Shown: one piece after another, positions 35,030-44,763 of the stretch
Layout: the number at the start of each line of letters is the position of its first letter
Numbering within the stretch: position 1 is the first letter of the stretch
Source: Adiantum capillus-veneris
Lineage: Eukaryota; Streptophyta; Polypodiopsida; Polypodiales; Pteridaceae
DNA length: 64,000 nucleotides
Assembly: GCA_014529385.2 (NCBI GenBank)
Contig: CM043971.1
Coordinates: 90,823,840-90,887,839, forward strand
Reading direction: 5' to 3'
Program-made: the position numbers and the translations under genes
Notes under the pieces: model-generated
Databases searched by the model: none
What the model saw: only the letters and a program-made list of their open reading frames with translations
What the model was told of the DNA's origin: nothing

Positions 35030-35046
35030 CCCCGGAAACGGCGCCA
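35030..35046 (-). other. C1 primer binding site (tRNA-Asp type)
   Basis: The minus strand reads TGGCGCCGTTTCCGGGG, one base from the known plant gypsy site TGGCGCCGTTGCCGGGG, which C2 carries exactly. It sits just inside LTR-F1. Confidence 0.88.
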
Positions 35047-35286
35047 AAAATGTGCGCGTATGTCGCACGTGTTAATGCAAAGAACTTGCCAATACACCGC
35101 GTGCGAGCCACAAATGGCTCCAAACACACAACAAGCCTAAACTAGTAAGCTCAAAGATGATGAGGTGTGTCACTCACCGCTCTACGCTTGCTTCGTGGAG
35201 GATTCTTCGCCGCGAAGAAGAGGGAGATGCTGCTACGCCTCGCCCAACCGCCTTGCCATCGTCATGCCCGCCACAATGCTCGATCG

Positions 35287-35288
<2 letters not shown>

Positions 35289-35357
<69 letters not shown>
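35289..35357. repeat. (CT)n microsatellite in LTR-F1
   Basis: About 34 CT units where F2 and F3 have short CA and CT/GA runs. It lies about 110 bp downstream of the F1 TATA box on the transcribed strand. Confidence 0.95.
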
Positions 35358-35359
<2 letters not shown>

Positions 35360-35463
35360 GTACACACACACACAAGGAGATGAAGAAGAAGAAGATGGAG
35401 ATGGAGCAAGAACACTCTTCAATTGCACAAATGAGAGAATGAGTGAATTTTAGGTTTAGTTGA

Positions 35464-35473
35464 CTTTTATATG
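35464..35473 (-). promoter_or_regulatory. TATA box of LTR-F1
   Basis: The minus strand reads CATATAAAAG, conserved at the same place in F2 and F3. Confidence 0.65.
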
Positions 35474-35671
35474 AGCTCACCCCATTCACACTTAGGCGCC
35501 CATGCTTAGCCAACTAATCCCTTGAATGTTCCAGTTAGAGTGCGCCTCTCATCGACGATCACTCTTACCCTTTTCCTATTGGACCGACAAGCCCGGTACC
35601 TGACTCTACCAAGTAAATAATACAACGTCCGTCGTAGGTGATATGGTGTCCTTTAGCCGTGAGGGTTAACA

Positions 35672-36059
35672 GCTATGTTTTCTACAAATATAGCAACAAT
35701 TACATAAAATTGTACAGGTTATTCATCACACTTACTCTTATGGCTTCTACTTGCAAGGTGAGTTTGTTTTTGGACACTTTTGCTTCAAAACCAATTATTA
35801 TTGATTTTCCATTTTTCATATTCTATGATCAATCCAAACGATCATGAAGGCTCAAACAATAGTGAGGTCTTGCAACTAAGTCTACTATTAAAGGAGAGTT
35901 TCAAACTGGAGTAAGGTATGGTGTCATAATAGGCAATGTATTTCAATTTATTTTGGATTCAACATTGTCAATTAGATTTTTCACATTTGAAATGCAAAAT
36001 CCTCAAGTAAAATTACTCCAAGCATGTCCCTTTCAAGAGCTTTTGGGGCTCTTAAATTG
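35672..36059. other. No gene seen
   Basis: AT-rich flank of LTR-F1, with no domain-bearing frame. Confidence 0.4.
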
Positions 36060-36550
36060 CGATGACATGTTGACGTGGCAAATTGTACATATCTTCACAA
36101 ATTACGTGGCTGGTTTTGGGATCTTTTTGCGTGAGGTTTTGGGAGCAGTTGCTTTTGGTACCAAGTGCTTTTGGTTTAGGAGATTTTGGGAATTCCTTGT
36201 ACAGATTAAAAGAGTCCGAAGGGCCACTCTTCTTAGAGCATCTGGGCGCGAAATCTCGGAGACAACTAGATCCTTAAGGAGTTGTACCTTTGTGAGGCAA
36301 TGATAAAGAAATATCGGAGGAGGCACCAATCTTTGGGGTCATTGCATCTAGGGACGGAACTCCAACGTTCTGTGTCGACTCTCCTGTGTGTGTGTGTGTG
36401 TGTGTGTATTCAAGTTCAATATTTACAGATTTTGTTCGTGTGTAGCTATTGATTTCTCGCTTGGAAATCTCGAAGCCCATAATAGTGCCAGGGTCTTCGG
36501 GCAAATGCTCTTTGGGAGTGGAACTCTATTGCTCTGTGTCTCTTGCATGG

Positions 36551-36552
<2 letters not shown>
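36060..36552 (+). repeat. Degenerate E-type LTR fragment
   Basis: Resembles the R-U5 end of LTR-E (37100-37561): both have an AAA/GAG run, then CAATCTTTGGGGTCA or CAGTCTTTGGGACCA, then GGAACTC and a TGTGTCG or CGTGTCG word. It contains a (TG)12 run at 36385-36408. Confidence 0.45.

Positions 36553-36612
<60 letters not shown>
36553..36612. repeat. (CT)n microsatellite
   Basis: About 30 TC/CT units beside the degenerate E-type LTR. Confidence 0.95.
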
Positions 36613-36614
<2 letters not shown>

Positions 36615-36929
36615 GTTGTTCTGAAGTGCTAAAAGTTTGTTTCAGTCTTTTCTTTTTAGTTGGCACGTGATGCCCTTCCATTACATTGCCTTTACTATCA
36701 AATGTTACCAATTGGCAGGCATTTTCCCGATGTCAAGCTACGACCATTGCAGATGTTCCTTACTCCATATCATTGCTAGTGGCTTTTTCATAGTCCTTGC
36801 TTATGATATGCAGTTGCAGAGTGAGCTTTTGTTGGGAGTGCCTATCTTCCAAAGGTTGTTGTCATCCTCTCATTTCAGCTGGCCAAGGAACTTTTTACTC
36901 TCTTTAGGAGAGGTTTTTGCCTTGTCACA

Positions 36930-37561
36930 AAGTGATGATGTGGCATGGCCTAAAGGACAAAAGGGGACCTAAACCCTAGCAAAAGCGGCAAAAAAAGTTT
37001 TACCAACTTACAGAACTCTTTCGAGTGGCCCAGAAAGGGTTAGATTTCAAAAAAACTCTAACCCAAAAGTTGTCCAACTTATTGTACCCCTAGTCGAGGG
37101 GCCTAAAACCTTAAAAATAAAACCTAGAACAAAGATTTGCATAGCCAACTAAGGACGCGGCAGGCTATATGTACATCTACGGTTTGTGACGTTGACGTCG
37201 CATACCGTACGGGTATCCCTAGGGGGACGTTAGCTTATGGCTACCAAATTCTTTTAGACTAATGCTTTCCATGTAACTGCTTTTGAGCCAGGCCAAGAGC
37301 ATTTATAAGTGTGTGAGGGCCTCTTCTCCGGGCGGATAAGTTAGGGAGCTTGCCAAAAAGACGACCCTCGAACGTTGTACTTGTTGAATCTTAATAAATA
37401 ACAAAGAGCGAGAAGGGATGTCAGTCTTTGGGACCAGTGCTTCTATGCGTGGAACTCTGTCGTGCCGTGTCGTCTCTCCCCCTCAGTTTTGTTCAGATGT
37501 TTCAGTTTCTCTCACATATGTTGCTCTAGATCTTCGGCTTGGTCTGTCCAACTCTATTACA
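36930..37561 (+). repeat. LTR-E (5' LTR of an E-type element)
   Basis: The right end is firm: ..TCTATTACA followed by an iMet primer site. A TATA box lies at 37302-37309. Part of U3 resembles 40199-40530 (CCAACTTACAGA, GGGGCCTAAA). The left end is estimated. Confidence 0.55.
37302..37309 (+). promoter_or_regulatory. TATA box of LTR-E
   Basis: TTTATAAG, about 260 bp before the LTR end. Confidence 0.5.
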
Positions 37562-37562
37562 A

Positions 37563-37574
37563 TGGTATCAGAGC
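37563..37574 (+). other. Primer binding site (tRNA-iMet) of E-type element
   Basis: TGGTATCAGAGC, directly after LTR-E. Confidence 0.85.
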
Positions 37575-37606
37575 TACGAAGGATCCGATCCCTTTACTTG
37601 TAGCAC

Positions 37607-38840
37607 ATGGATTCAGTCAACGAATCCCGCCAAGAGGAAACTGTCACACCCAATCATTTGGGTGAAGAAGGAACCAACAAGGATTCCAATGGGAGACGAC
37701 CTCCACAAGAGAAGTATGGTCCGCTTCCACCCACAGCTTACGAAAGAATGGAGATGCAGCGTCAACAATAGGTCGACAATTGTGCCCGACAGATGCTATG
37801 GTACTCCAAGGATCCCTAATACACGAAATTTCTGGCGAAGTATCCACTTGACGAAGTGCATTCCTGATGGCGTGCCACCATCCATTCACCTCTCAAGTTG
37901 GCTTTGAAGAAGAAACCTACAACGACAGCATCTAGACATAGAGTGTACTCAAGAGGATGAATTTGACAAAGCTTTAGAGCGACGAGTCAGCAGACTCTTG
38001 AAGACCAAGAGGCAGTCGTGGAAAAAGAGTCGATCAGAAGACTATCCTAGTTACTTGGGTTGGAAATCTACCTTTGAGGTCGCCAGTAAACCAGAGAAGC
38101 GTGTTCGCTTTTAGGATGATCCAAGTTCATCGACATTGTCCTCTTCTAATAGTTCAGAGAGTTCCTCTTTCTTCGACTCCAATGCTGAGAGCATAAAAGG
38201 TAGGAAGCGGAGAAAGACTCAGAAAAACAACAAAGGCAAGAAGAAGGCATTGGGCAAAAAAGAGCAAATCCCGCAGGAAGGGTCAGAGGCATTTAGATAG
38301 TTTGAATGAGGACTACACGACAAAGAGAAAATATAAGTACCGAGCAAACCAATATGACCATCTTGAGAATAAGAGCAAGAATGCCAAGGATTTTAAGGAG
38401 AGTGGTCAGGCTTTAAAGTTTGATATGTTTCCGCGCTTTAGGGATACCCACAGAGCCCTTGCTTCTATCCAGCAGTTTGACATCGCCTTTTTAGGAGGGT
38501 GCTACTCAGAGCACTCCATGGTACAGAGAGCGGAGTCTTATCTAAAAGGGAATGCCTAGACATGGTGGTCTACCCTACTGTTATGCAGAGAAGCACCGAC
38601 TAGGTAGTTGTAGTTCAAAGGAATTTTTACTTCTTCATGGCTCACACAAGAATACGAACAAGACATGATCACAGGATATTTGGCATTAAGTATCCAATGT
38701 ATCATTCTTGGTCTACAAGTTCCTCTAGGTATAGCCTCTAGTCAGCCCTCGAACATGAAATACTTGGCTCTCACGATTAAACAACTTAATTGACCAGAGA
38801 AAATTAAGAAGCTTACCCATGGTATTAATAGTCGATCTCT
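37607..38840 (+). pseudogene. E-type Gag, broken
   Basis: Starts 32 bp after the primer site with MDSVNESRQEETVTPNHLGE. Frame changes follow. Next come a Ser-rich stretch (DDPSSSTLSSSNSSESSSF), a Lys-rich stretch (GRKRRKTQKNNKGKKKALGKK-type) and a capsid-like piece at 38302-38560 (FDMFPRFRDTHRALASIQQF, then VQRAESYLKGNA followed by a stop and TWW). The AxxYLxGNAxxWW pattern is usual in plant retrotransposon Gag. Later fragments to about 38840 look like the rest of the capsid domain. No protease or RT follows. Confidence 0.65.
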
Positions 38841-39149
38841 AGTGCCTTTCGACCGTTAAATTAGCGACCCCAGACTTGTTTAATTTTTTATCTTTACATC
38901 TGTTTATGCATTTGATTATATTGCAATTTAATGTTTATTTGTTGACAAATTGTTTAAATTTCTGTTACCAATCGATTTATCTGCCTAAAACTGCATATGC
39001 TTTTTAATCGCTTATGAGAATGCAATTACTGTGCCAATGTTGGTTGATTTTGCAGTGACTGAAGAAGGCTAAGGACATTCATCTCAAATGGTCTTCCACC
39101 TCGACGAACGAGCTTCAACTCAATAGCTTCCGAGGACGGAATCTACATC
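38841..39149 (+). other. 3' internal region, no gene seen
   Basis: AT-rich, then a TTTTGCAG word (a possible 3' splice site) before the polypurine tract. A similar TTTTGCAG occurs near 40145 before the next tract. Confidence 0.4.
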
Positions 39150-39162
39150 AAGAAGGGGGGCA
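39150..39162 (+). other. Polypurine tract before LTR-F3
   Basis: AAGAAGGGGGGCA directly precedes the TGTTAACCC start of LTR-F3, so F3 is the 3' end of a plus-strand element. Confidence 0.8.
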
Positions 39163-39736
39163 TGTTAACCCTCACGGCTCACGGACACCCCATCACCTAC
39201 GACGAACGTGTATTATCTATTTGGTAGAGTCAGGTACCGGGCTTGTCGGTCCAATAGGAAAAGGGTAAGAGTGATCGCCGATGAGAGGCGCACTCTAACT
39301 AGGACATTCAAGGGATTAGTTGGCTAAGCATGGGCGCCCAAGTGTGAATGGGACAAGCCCATATAAAAGTCATTCTAAAACTAAAATGTATTATTCTCTC
39401 ATTTGTGCAAAGAGTGTTCTTGCTCCATCTCCTTCTCTATCTCCTTGTGTACTAGTGTGTGTGTGTGTACTTGAGAGAGAGAGAGAGAGTGTGTGTGTGT
39501 GTGATTGAGCATTGCGGCGGCACGACGGCGGTGAAGCGGTTGAGCACGACGTAGCGGTGTCTCCTTCTTCTTCGCGGCGAGGAATCCTCCACGATAGGAG
39601 CATAGAGCGGTGAGTGACACACCATTGCCCTCTTTTGAGCTTACTAGTTAAGCTAGTTGTGTGCTTGGAGCCGTCTGTGGCTCGCACACAGTGTTAGGTA
39701 AGTCCCTTGCTTCGACAGTGCGGCAAGGAGCGCACA
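39163..39736 (+). repeat. LTR-F3 (3' LTR)
   Basis: 574 bp, TGTTAACCC to GCGCACA, very like LTR-F2 in reverse. TATA box CATATAAAAG at 39360-39369. It carries TG, GA and TG runs (39453-39504). The flanks GGGCA and TGGTT do not match, so it is not a clean solo insertion. Confidence 0.88.
39360..39369 (+). promoter_or_regulatory. TATA box of LTR-F3
   Basis: CATATAAAAG, same position as in F1 and F2. Confidence 0.65.
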
Positions 39737-40198
39737 TGGTTGTACAGTCCTCTGAGCTCATGGCCCGAACCTTTTTAGGTTATTTGCGGGAGAAGTAACG
39801 AGGTAGTCGTTGAGTAGCTTCATACCACAAACCGTTTGTCTCGGGGTAGTGCTCAACGGCGCTGTTTGTTGTGTCTTGTAACATACATATGTAAGCATTT
39901 GTGTTGCATTGTGATGTGCCAATTACTTAATATTCCTAATTGGATGAGATTGCGGGTATGTAATTTTAGTGCATCAAGACACCTGTGGAAGATCAGTACG
40001 GTCTGGGTGTGATGGCAAATTTTACTACGCCGGAATATCAAGAATTCCGATTTGGACGAAAGGAGAAGCTAACTCCTTAACAAAAAGAGCAAATTGATTG
40101 TCTCTCGGAATGATCCCCAAAACTTTTTGAACTAACTTGAGTTGTTTTGCAGATATGCTGTAATTGCGGACAATTACTCTCTTTCAAGAAGGGAAGAT
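39737..40198 (+). other. 3' internal tail of an E-type element
   Basis: Non-coding sequence ending in TTTCAAGAAGGGAAGA, a polypurine tract before an LTR start. It lies to the right of LTR-F3, with no matching left half. Confidence 0.45.
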
Positions 40199-40530
40199 GT
40201 AACAAATTGCTGACATGTCAAAGCCCTGAAGAATGGAGCCAACTTACAGATGCCGGCCGAGGGGCCTAAACCCTAAGAAGAACAATTACAGAAGAAGAAG
40301 TCCTACCAACTTATGGGGATCCCGTCCGATGGGACCCCAGTGACATAAAGAAACTAAAAGAAAGCAGGATCCACGCAAAAGCTGATGATGTGGCAACTGT
40401 ACGGAGATATATGAAAATTGCGTTGGCATGATGACATGGCAGGTTGTACGGATGTTCGTGTTTTGCGCTAGCTAATGACATGGCAGGACTATACGGATTT
40501 CCGTGATTTATGCTGACAGCTTTTTGGCAT
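40199..40530 (+). repeat. E-type LTR, U3 fragment
   Basis: Starts TGTAACAAATTGCTGACATG after a polypurine tract. Repeats of the GATGACATGGCAGG type resemble U3 words in 36060-37160. It breaks off at about 40530, where the methyltransferase-like sequence begins. Confidence 0.5.
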
Positions 40531-40538
40531 AATACTCT

Positions 40539-41172
40539 ATGTTTGAAGGAAAAGTTGAGAACATGGGGAGCTTTGTTCCCAAACACAACTACACTCTTGG
40601 AATTGCAGATGCTCCTTATGGCTTCAAAGCACCTCATTCTGTAAATGATGATGTTAAATATGGTCTTAGTGCTTACAAAAACATGTAAGATCTTAGATCT
40701 TTTTACAAGAACATGTACTACTCAATTTTAAAATTTATACATTGATGATATTTGTTTTGATAAAGGTATGTCAAGTTTTGTATATTTGTTGATATAGGGA
40801 CAACTACAATGAGTGCTTTGAAGAAAGAACGAAATGTTATTGTCGTTGAGATGGATCCTTTACAAGTAAGATTCATCCAACAACGTGTTACTGCACTCAA
40901 GGAGTTGTCAGATGAATTTTAAGAAGTTGGTATGAAAAACATGGCAATACATCCAAGGGTTGTGGATGCATCGAGGCGAACCACAACCTCCCTTTGGACC
41001 AGATAAAGGAATGCAGTTTGTTGATCTGGAACCTTATGAGAAGCCAAATGTGGTGGATTCAGGAGATGGGAGCGGTCATGGTGATGGTGGTGAAGATGAT
41101 TCTCCTCCAACTAATCATGAAGAGGATGAGGAGAACAAAGAGGAAGAAGAAGAGTTTCCAATTAATCCATAG
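40539..41172 (+). pseudogene. N6/N4-type DNA methyltransferase-like gene remnant
   Basis: Exon 1 (40539-40684) encodes YTLGIADAPYGFKAPHSV, with a DAPYG stretch like the catalytic DPPY motif of amino-methyltransferases. A GT-AG intron (GTAAG at 40685 to AAAG at 40765, 81 bp) joins phase 2 correctly to exon 2, which reads FVDIGTTTMSALKKERNVIV, then VEMDPLQVRFIQQRVTAL. This matches the FxGxGTT plus ExDPxQ pattern of the AdoMet-binding motif. DPPY before FxGxG is the order of the Pfam N6_N4_Mtase family. Only about 30 residues separate the motifs, so the middle seems lost. After a stop at 40920, a +1 frame continues as GPDKGMQFVDLEPYEKPNVV and a very acidic tail ending at TAG 41170-41172. Activity is unlikely. 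It abuts an LTR fragment. Confidence 0.55.
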
Positions 41173-42189
41173 ATGTTTGAGCTTAATTTAGTATTAAGAC
41201 CAAGTTTTGTTTTTTTGTTGTTGTGAAGAACAGGCAAATAGATTACCTATGTTTATTGTAATGGTTTCTCTTAACTTTTAGAAAAACTTTAGTTTTTGTG
41301 CAAGTTTAAATATGTCTTGCATTAAAAGTTAATTTTAGTTTTTAATTTTGTTTATGAAGCTTTGTTTCAAAAGTAGAGGTTATCTTGTTAGTTACCTTTT
41401 TTTAAGACTAGATGCAAAATTTGAGGATTGTAAATTATAAACTTATTATTTATTTACATTTTTTATCATAATAGTGAAAGCACAAAGTTTATGTTTTATT
41501 AACTGGTCAAAAATTGATGCGATTATGGAGATATAAATTTTTTGAGTTAAACATGTGATTATAAATTCGCCAATTTTTCAATGTTTTTAAAATCTTTCAT
41601 TGTTAAATGTTGGATAACATAGAAATTGTAAGATTTTTTAGCCATAAATTTTTTTGAAAAAAACTTGCAAGCTTGAAAGCTCAATTTTGAGTTTTTTGGG
41701 CTATTTTTGGGTTTTTTAATGGCAGTCAAAACTACAGCTCATGTCCTATTGTCATTTTTGATGACCGAGTGTTCTAGGTTGATCTAGAGGAGAAACGCCA
41801 GGCTGATCTGCACCAAACCCCTCTGGAGCACCCAAGGGAGGGTGTCCCCCTCTGGGCACTACATGCATAGAAAAATAAGTGACCCCCTGGTGCCTATATA
41901 CAGGTACCAACCAAATCTGTCCGACCCAATCCCATAGCTCCACGACCTTGAAAAAGGAGGGAAAAATGGAAAAAGGCTATAAGATACATGGGAAAAAATA
42001 TGGGGAGTCTATAATAAAATATCCTAGGCCTCCAGAGCCTATGTGACCATGGAACAAAGCCAAAACCCGAGCTAAACATGGCTAGACAAGACCCAACATG
42101 ACAGAACAACCTCACTGCCCGAGCATAGCTTCAAATTAGTCCTCACTCCCTAATCTGCTTCTGGGAGATGCTGGAGCTACCACCGGACT
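41173..42189. other. No gene seen
   Basis: AT-rich 3' flank of the methyltransferase-like remnant (to about 41740), then a more GC-balanced stretch (41750-42120) that may be LTR sequence of the neighbouring gypsy remnant. No boundaries found. Confidence 0.4.
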
Positions 42190-43046
42190 GGAATATGAAC
42201 TCTAACAGTACCCTGAAACACTTTCAACCAAGAAAACATGGAAAACATTGTGCATTGACAATGAGTTAGGCAATTGTAATTTCATAGAAACCTCATTGAT
42301 CTTTTAATGACATGAAATGGACCATACATTCCAAAAGATAACTTAGGATATTTTTTTCGACTTGCTTAAGATGCAGCTTCATGATTCTCAAATAAACCCA
42401 ATCCCCTTCCTTGATAGAAACATCCTAGCGATGCTTGTTAGCATGTCGTGAGTAAGATTCCTGAGCCTTGCTTAGACGAAGTTTCACACTCTCAGAAATC
42501 TCATCCAACGATCGACTTTCAGCATTGGCATCAGGCATTTGATTGATCGAGCGAGTCAAAAGTGACTGGAACGGACAACCAAAAGCTGCCTCATACGGAG
42601 TTCTACCAATGGCAGAGGAATAAGAGTCATTCAAAATTGCTTGGACCAAAGGGAGATAGAGCTCCCAATGAGACTGTTAATCATGCACATATGACTTCAA
42701 AACCTCAAAAGCCAACTGATTGTAAATTTCTGTTTGACCATCTGACTGTGGATGAAAGCAGATGAAAAATTCAACTTAGTGTCAAAATTTTCAAAGACAG
42801 CGCGCCAAAAATTGGACGTGAACTTAACATCCCTATGTGAAACGATTGACTTTGGCAAACCACAGAGAGGATACCAATGCTTTATGAACAACCATGCTAC
42901 ATCTTGTGCAGTGACTGTGGCCTTACAAGAAATTAACATGCAAAATTTGCTGAAACAGTCAACAATTGTCAAACATTGAGTGTTCCTTGAATGCAAACTG
43001 GATGCCTTGGGTTTTTTGCTTTTCAAGGAAAAGCGCCCACACTGGG
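42190..43046 (-). pseudogene. Ty3/gypsy integrase remnant
   Basis: Minus strand. CLTIVDCFSKFCMLISCKAT carries the first catalytic Asp and IVSHRDVKFTSNFWRAVF the second; the expected HPQSDGQTE region with the Glu is damaged (SAFIHSQMVKQ). Downstream, RTPYEAAFGCPFQSLL, the KAQESYSRHANKHR helix and degenerate C-terminal sequence follow (42130-42430). Layout and wording fit chromovirus-type integrases, but no chromodomain is readable. It is preceded by a primer-site-like word at 43057, as if gag, protease and RT had been deleted. Confidence 0.7.
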
Positions 43047-43056
43047 AACCTCTAGG

Positions 43057-43068
43057 GCTCTAATACCA
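43057..43068 (-). other. Primer site-like sequence (tRNA-iMet) left of LTR-G
   Basis: The minus strand reads TGGTATTAGAGC, one base from TGGTATCAGAGC, next to the outer end of LTR-G. Confidence 0.5.
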
Positions 43069-43079
43069 TAGGCGATACA

Positions 43080-44068
43080 TGTGAGTGGAGTACCAATTTA
43101 AGCAGGGATTTCTCTTCCAGGTTAAAATTTTACATTGTGACACTTTGATATATTTTTGTTTTGTTTGTTTTCATCATTTTAATTTTGTAGCTTTGGGGGG
43201 TCATATAACTCTGATACACCTCCCCAGGCTCATCACACTAGTAAACTCTCTTTATAATACTTAAGCTAAAGGTCAATAGGGTCAAGCCCACTAGAAAGCC
43301 CTAGTACATTTCACACAATGCTGCCTAAATCGGATTAAGAACCTAAGTAACCATTGCTTATTAGGAAGGCATTCCCCATGGTATTAAGAGAAGATTTCTA
43401 ACACCTAGCTTGATCAAACTAGCTTAGTCGGACTGCTTGATTTTTAAACCTAGACAAGTGATTATGACAAAAAATTACATTGAATTAAATGTTTGATACT
43501 AAGCGAATGCGGTGAATATTAGGCTACCAATCACAATTAAAGCAGACAAACATGGATGCAAAATAAATAGGGGCAATGCTAATGGACAAAAAACACCTGC
43601 TTGTGTTGATGGTCGCGCTTGATCTGAAGTGTGAACAAGAGAAAGATTCCATGAAGGTCCAAATCCCAACCACAGCAACACGTTCCTGTACACACTAAGA
43701 AACACAAAGAATACCTCTAGGAGGCACATCAGTGGGAAAAAGAAACTTTGCTAATCACTCAACTCTAAAACAGAAACACTCCTATTGTACTCATCCTTCC
43801 TACCCTCCATTACTCGAGTGATGAGGATCAAAGGTGTTTTATAGCATAGGTTTCTGTTTCAGTGTACCGGATGCGAATGTGTAGGTCCGAGTCAATGTTT
43901 TGACTTTTATTGTGCATACTCATTTGCTTATTGCTCTTGCTCTTTATTTATTTTATTTTTTTTGTGAGTATAAGGCTTTATATATATACATTCCCTAAGA
44001 TTGGTGATTGAGAGGTCAGGGAAACAAGGTTGAGAGGGGAGTGAGTGAGTGATGACTGTCAGCAAACA
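43080..44068 (-). repeat. LTR-G
   Basis: About 1 kb. The minus-strand start TGTTTGCTGACAG is fixed by the polypurine tract at 44069. The other end is placed at TGTGAGTGG near the primer-like site. TATAAAA box at 43836-43845. Confidence 0.6.
43836..43845 (-). promoter_or_regulatory. TATA box of LTR-G
   Basis: The minus strand reads GCTATAAAAC. Confidence 0.5.
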
Positions 44069-44083
44069 TTCCCCCCTTCCTTG
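44069..44083 (-). other. C2 polypurine tract
   Basis: The minus strand reads AAGGAAGGGGGGAA directly before LTR-G. Confidence 0.75.
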
Positions 44084-44089
44084 GGTAGA

Positions 44090-44763
44090 TCATATCGTTT
44101 GAAATGTGCTCGTCACCCTTTGAAACCAGTTGTTCCAGTCGATAATAGGTGTGGGTTTTTGCCAGTAGTTTTCTATTACCTTAGGTGCCTCATCGAGTTG
44201 CAAGGGTGGTAAGGTACTCTCCCAGGATCGAACTTGAAGTGGTTCATCAGGTGATTCTTGAACACTGGGAGGTGTGGATTCCTTTGTAGCTTTATGGAGG
44301 TCCACTATTGTAGGTTGAGGCTGTGGAGAAGCTTTTACCTCTATGGATGCATTACATGAGAAGCTAGAAGCTTCATGGGACTCCCCCCTTCCTGAGCTAG
44401 GTGGAACAAATCGTTCTTTCTTCGGTACCCAAACTAGCTCTGGAGCGGGGGTGTAGCATTCTGTGATTTTTTTCTTTCCTCAATCATCGATTCGTTTTGG
44501 AGCTACGGGATTGGGCTCACATGGGTCAGGTGATAGGTAAGAACACAATCTACGTTTTGGCACCCAAATTTGATCATTTTCTTGATAGTAGCCTTGGGCT
44601 TCCAATAATCGTTTAGGGATCCAACGCCACGTTTTCTTACTTTTCTTGGAGCGAGCGGTACGTTTCTTACAAGGCTTCTGTTTTTTAGCATCAGCCATGG
44701 TCGCTAAAGAAGATTTAGGGACCCACTTGAATGTTTTCTTCATTACATTAGGATGAGTCTTGT
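44090..44763 (-). pseudogene. C2 3' cassette with four W-V/I-P-K repeats
   Basis: In frame after the retropepsin and interrupted by one TGA at 44480-44482. A short motif recurs at uneven spacing: KWVPKSSL, RWIPKRLL, IWVPKRRL and VWVPKKER. A very basic stretch (KKQKPCKKRTARSKKSKK) lies between the first two. The tail after the TGA is Pro/Glu-rich and ends NWFQRVTSTFQTI next to the polypurine tract. I do not recognise the protein; the repeats look like a linear binding motif presented several times. C1 has nothing similar at this position. Confidence 0.6.

Larger units (their letters stand above)
28274..35671 (-). mobile_element. C1, non-autonomous gag-protease retroelement with unlike LTRs
   Basis: Minus strand: LTR-F1 (35051-35671), tRNA-Asp primer site, leader, gag, zinc knuckles, retropepsin, a 3' cassette, polypurine tract and LTR-A (28274-29198). 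There is no RT, RNase H or integrase anywhere between. The two terminal LTRs are not related and the outer flanks (AAAGG left, GCTAT right) do not match, so this is not one simple insertion but a mosaic or recombinant. The gag-protease module is shared with C2. Confidence 0.75.
35051..35671 (-). repeat. LTR-F1 (5' LTR of C1)
   Basis: 621 bp. The minus strand starts TGTTAACCCTCACGGC and ends GCGCACA. Homologous to LTR-F2 (50441-51017) and LTR-F3 (39163-39736). Confidence 0.9.

Noticed and set aside
39163-39736. LTR-F3 as a simple solo LTR
   Set aside because: The flanks GGGCA and TGGTT do not match and a polypurine tract precedes it, so it is a 3' LTR of a composite.
40994-41191. Second frame over the acidic tail
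   Set aside because: It reads Met/Lys-rich sequence out of phase with the acidic tail, whose GEPQPPFGPDKGMQF wording looks like real coding sequence.
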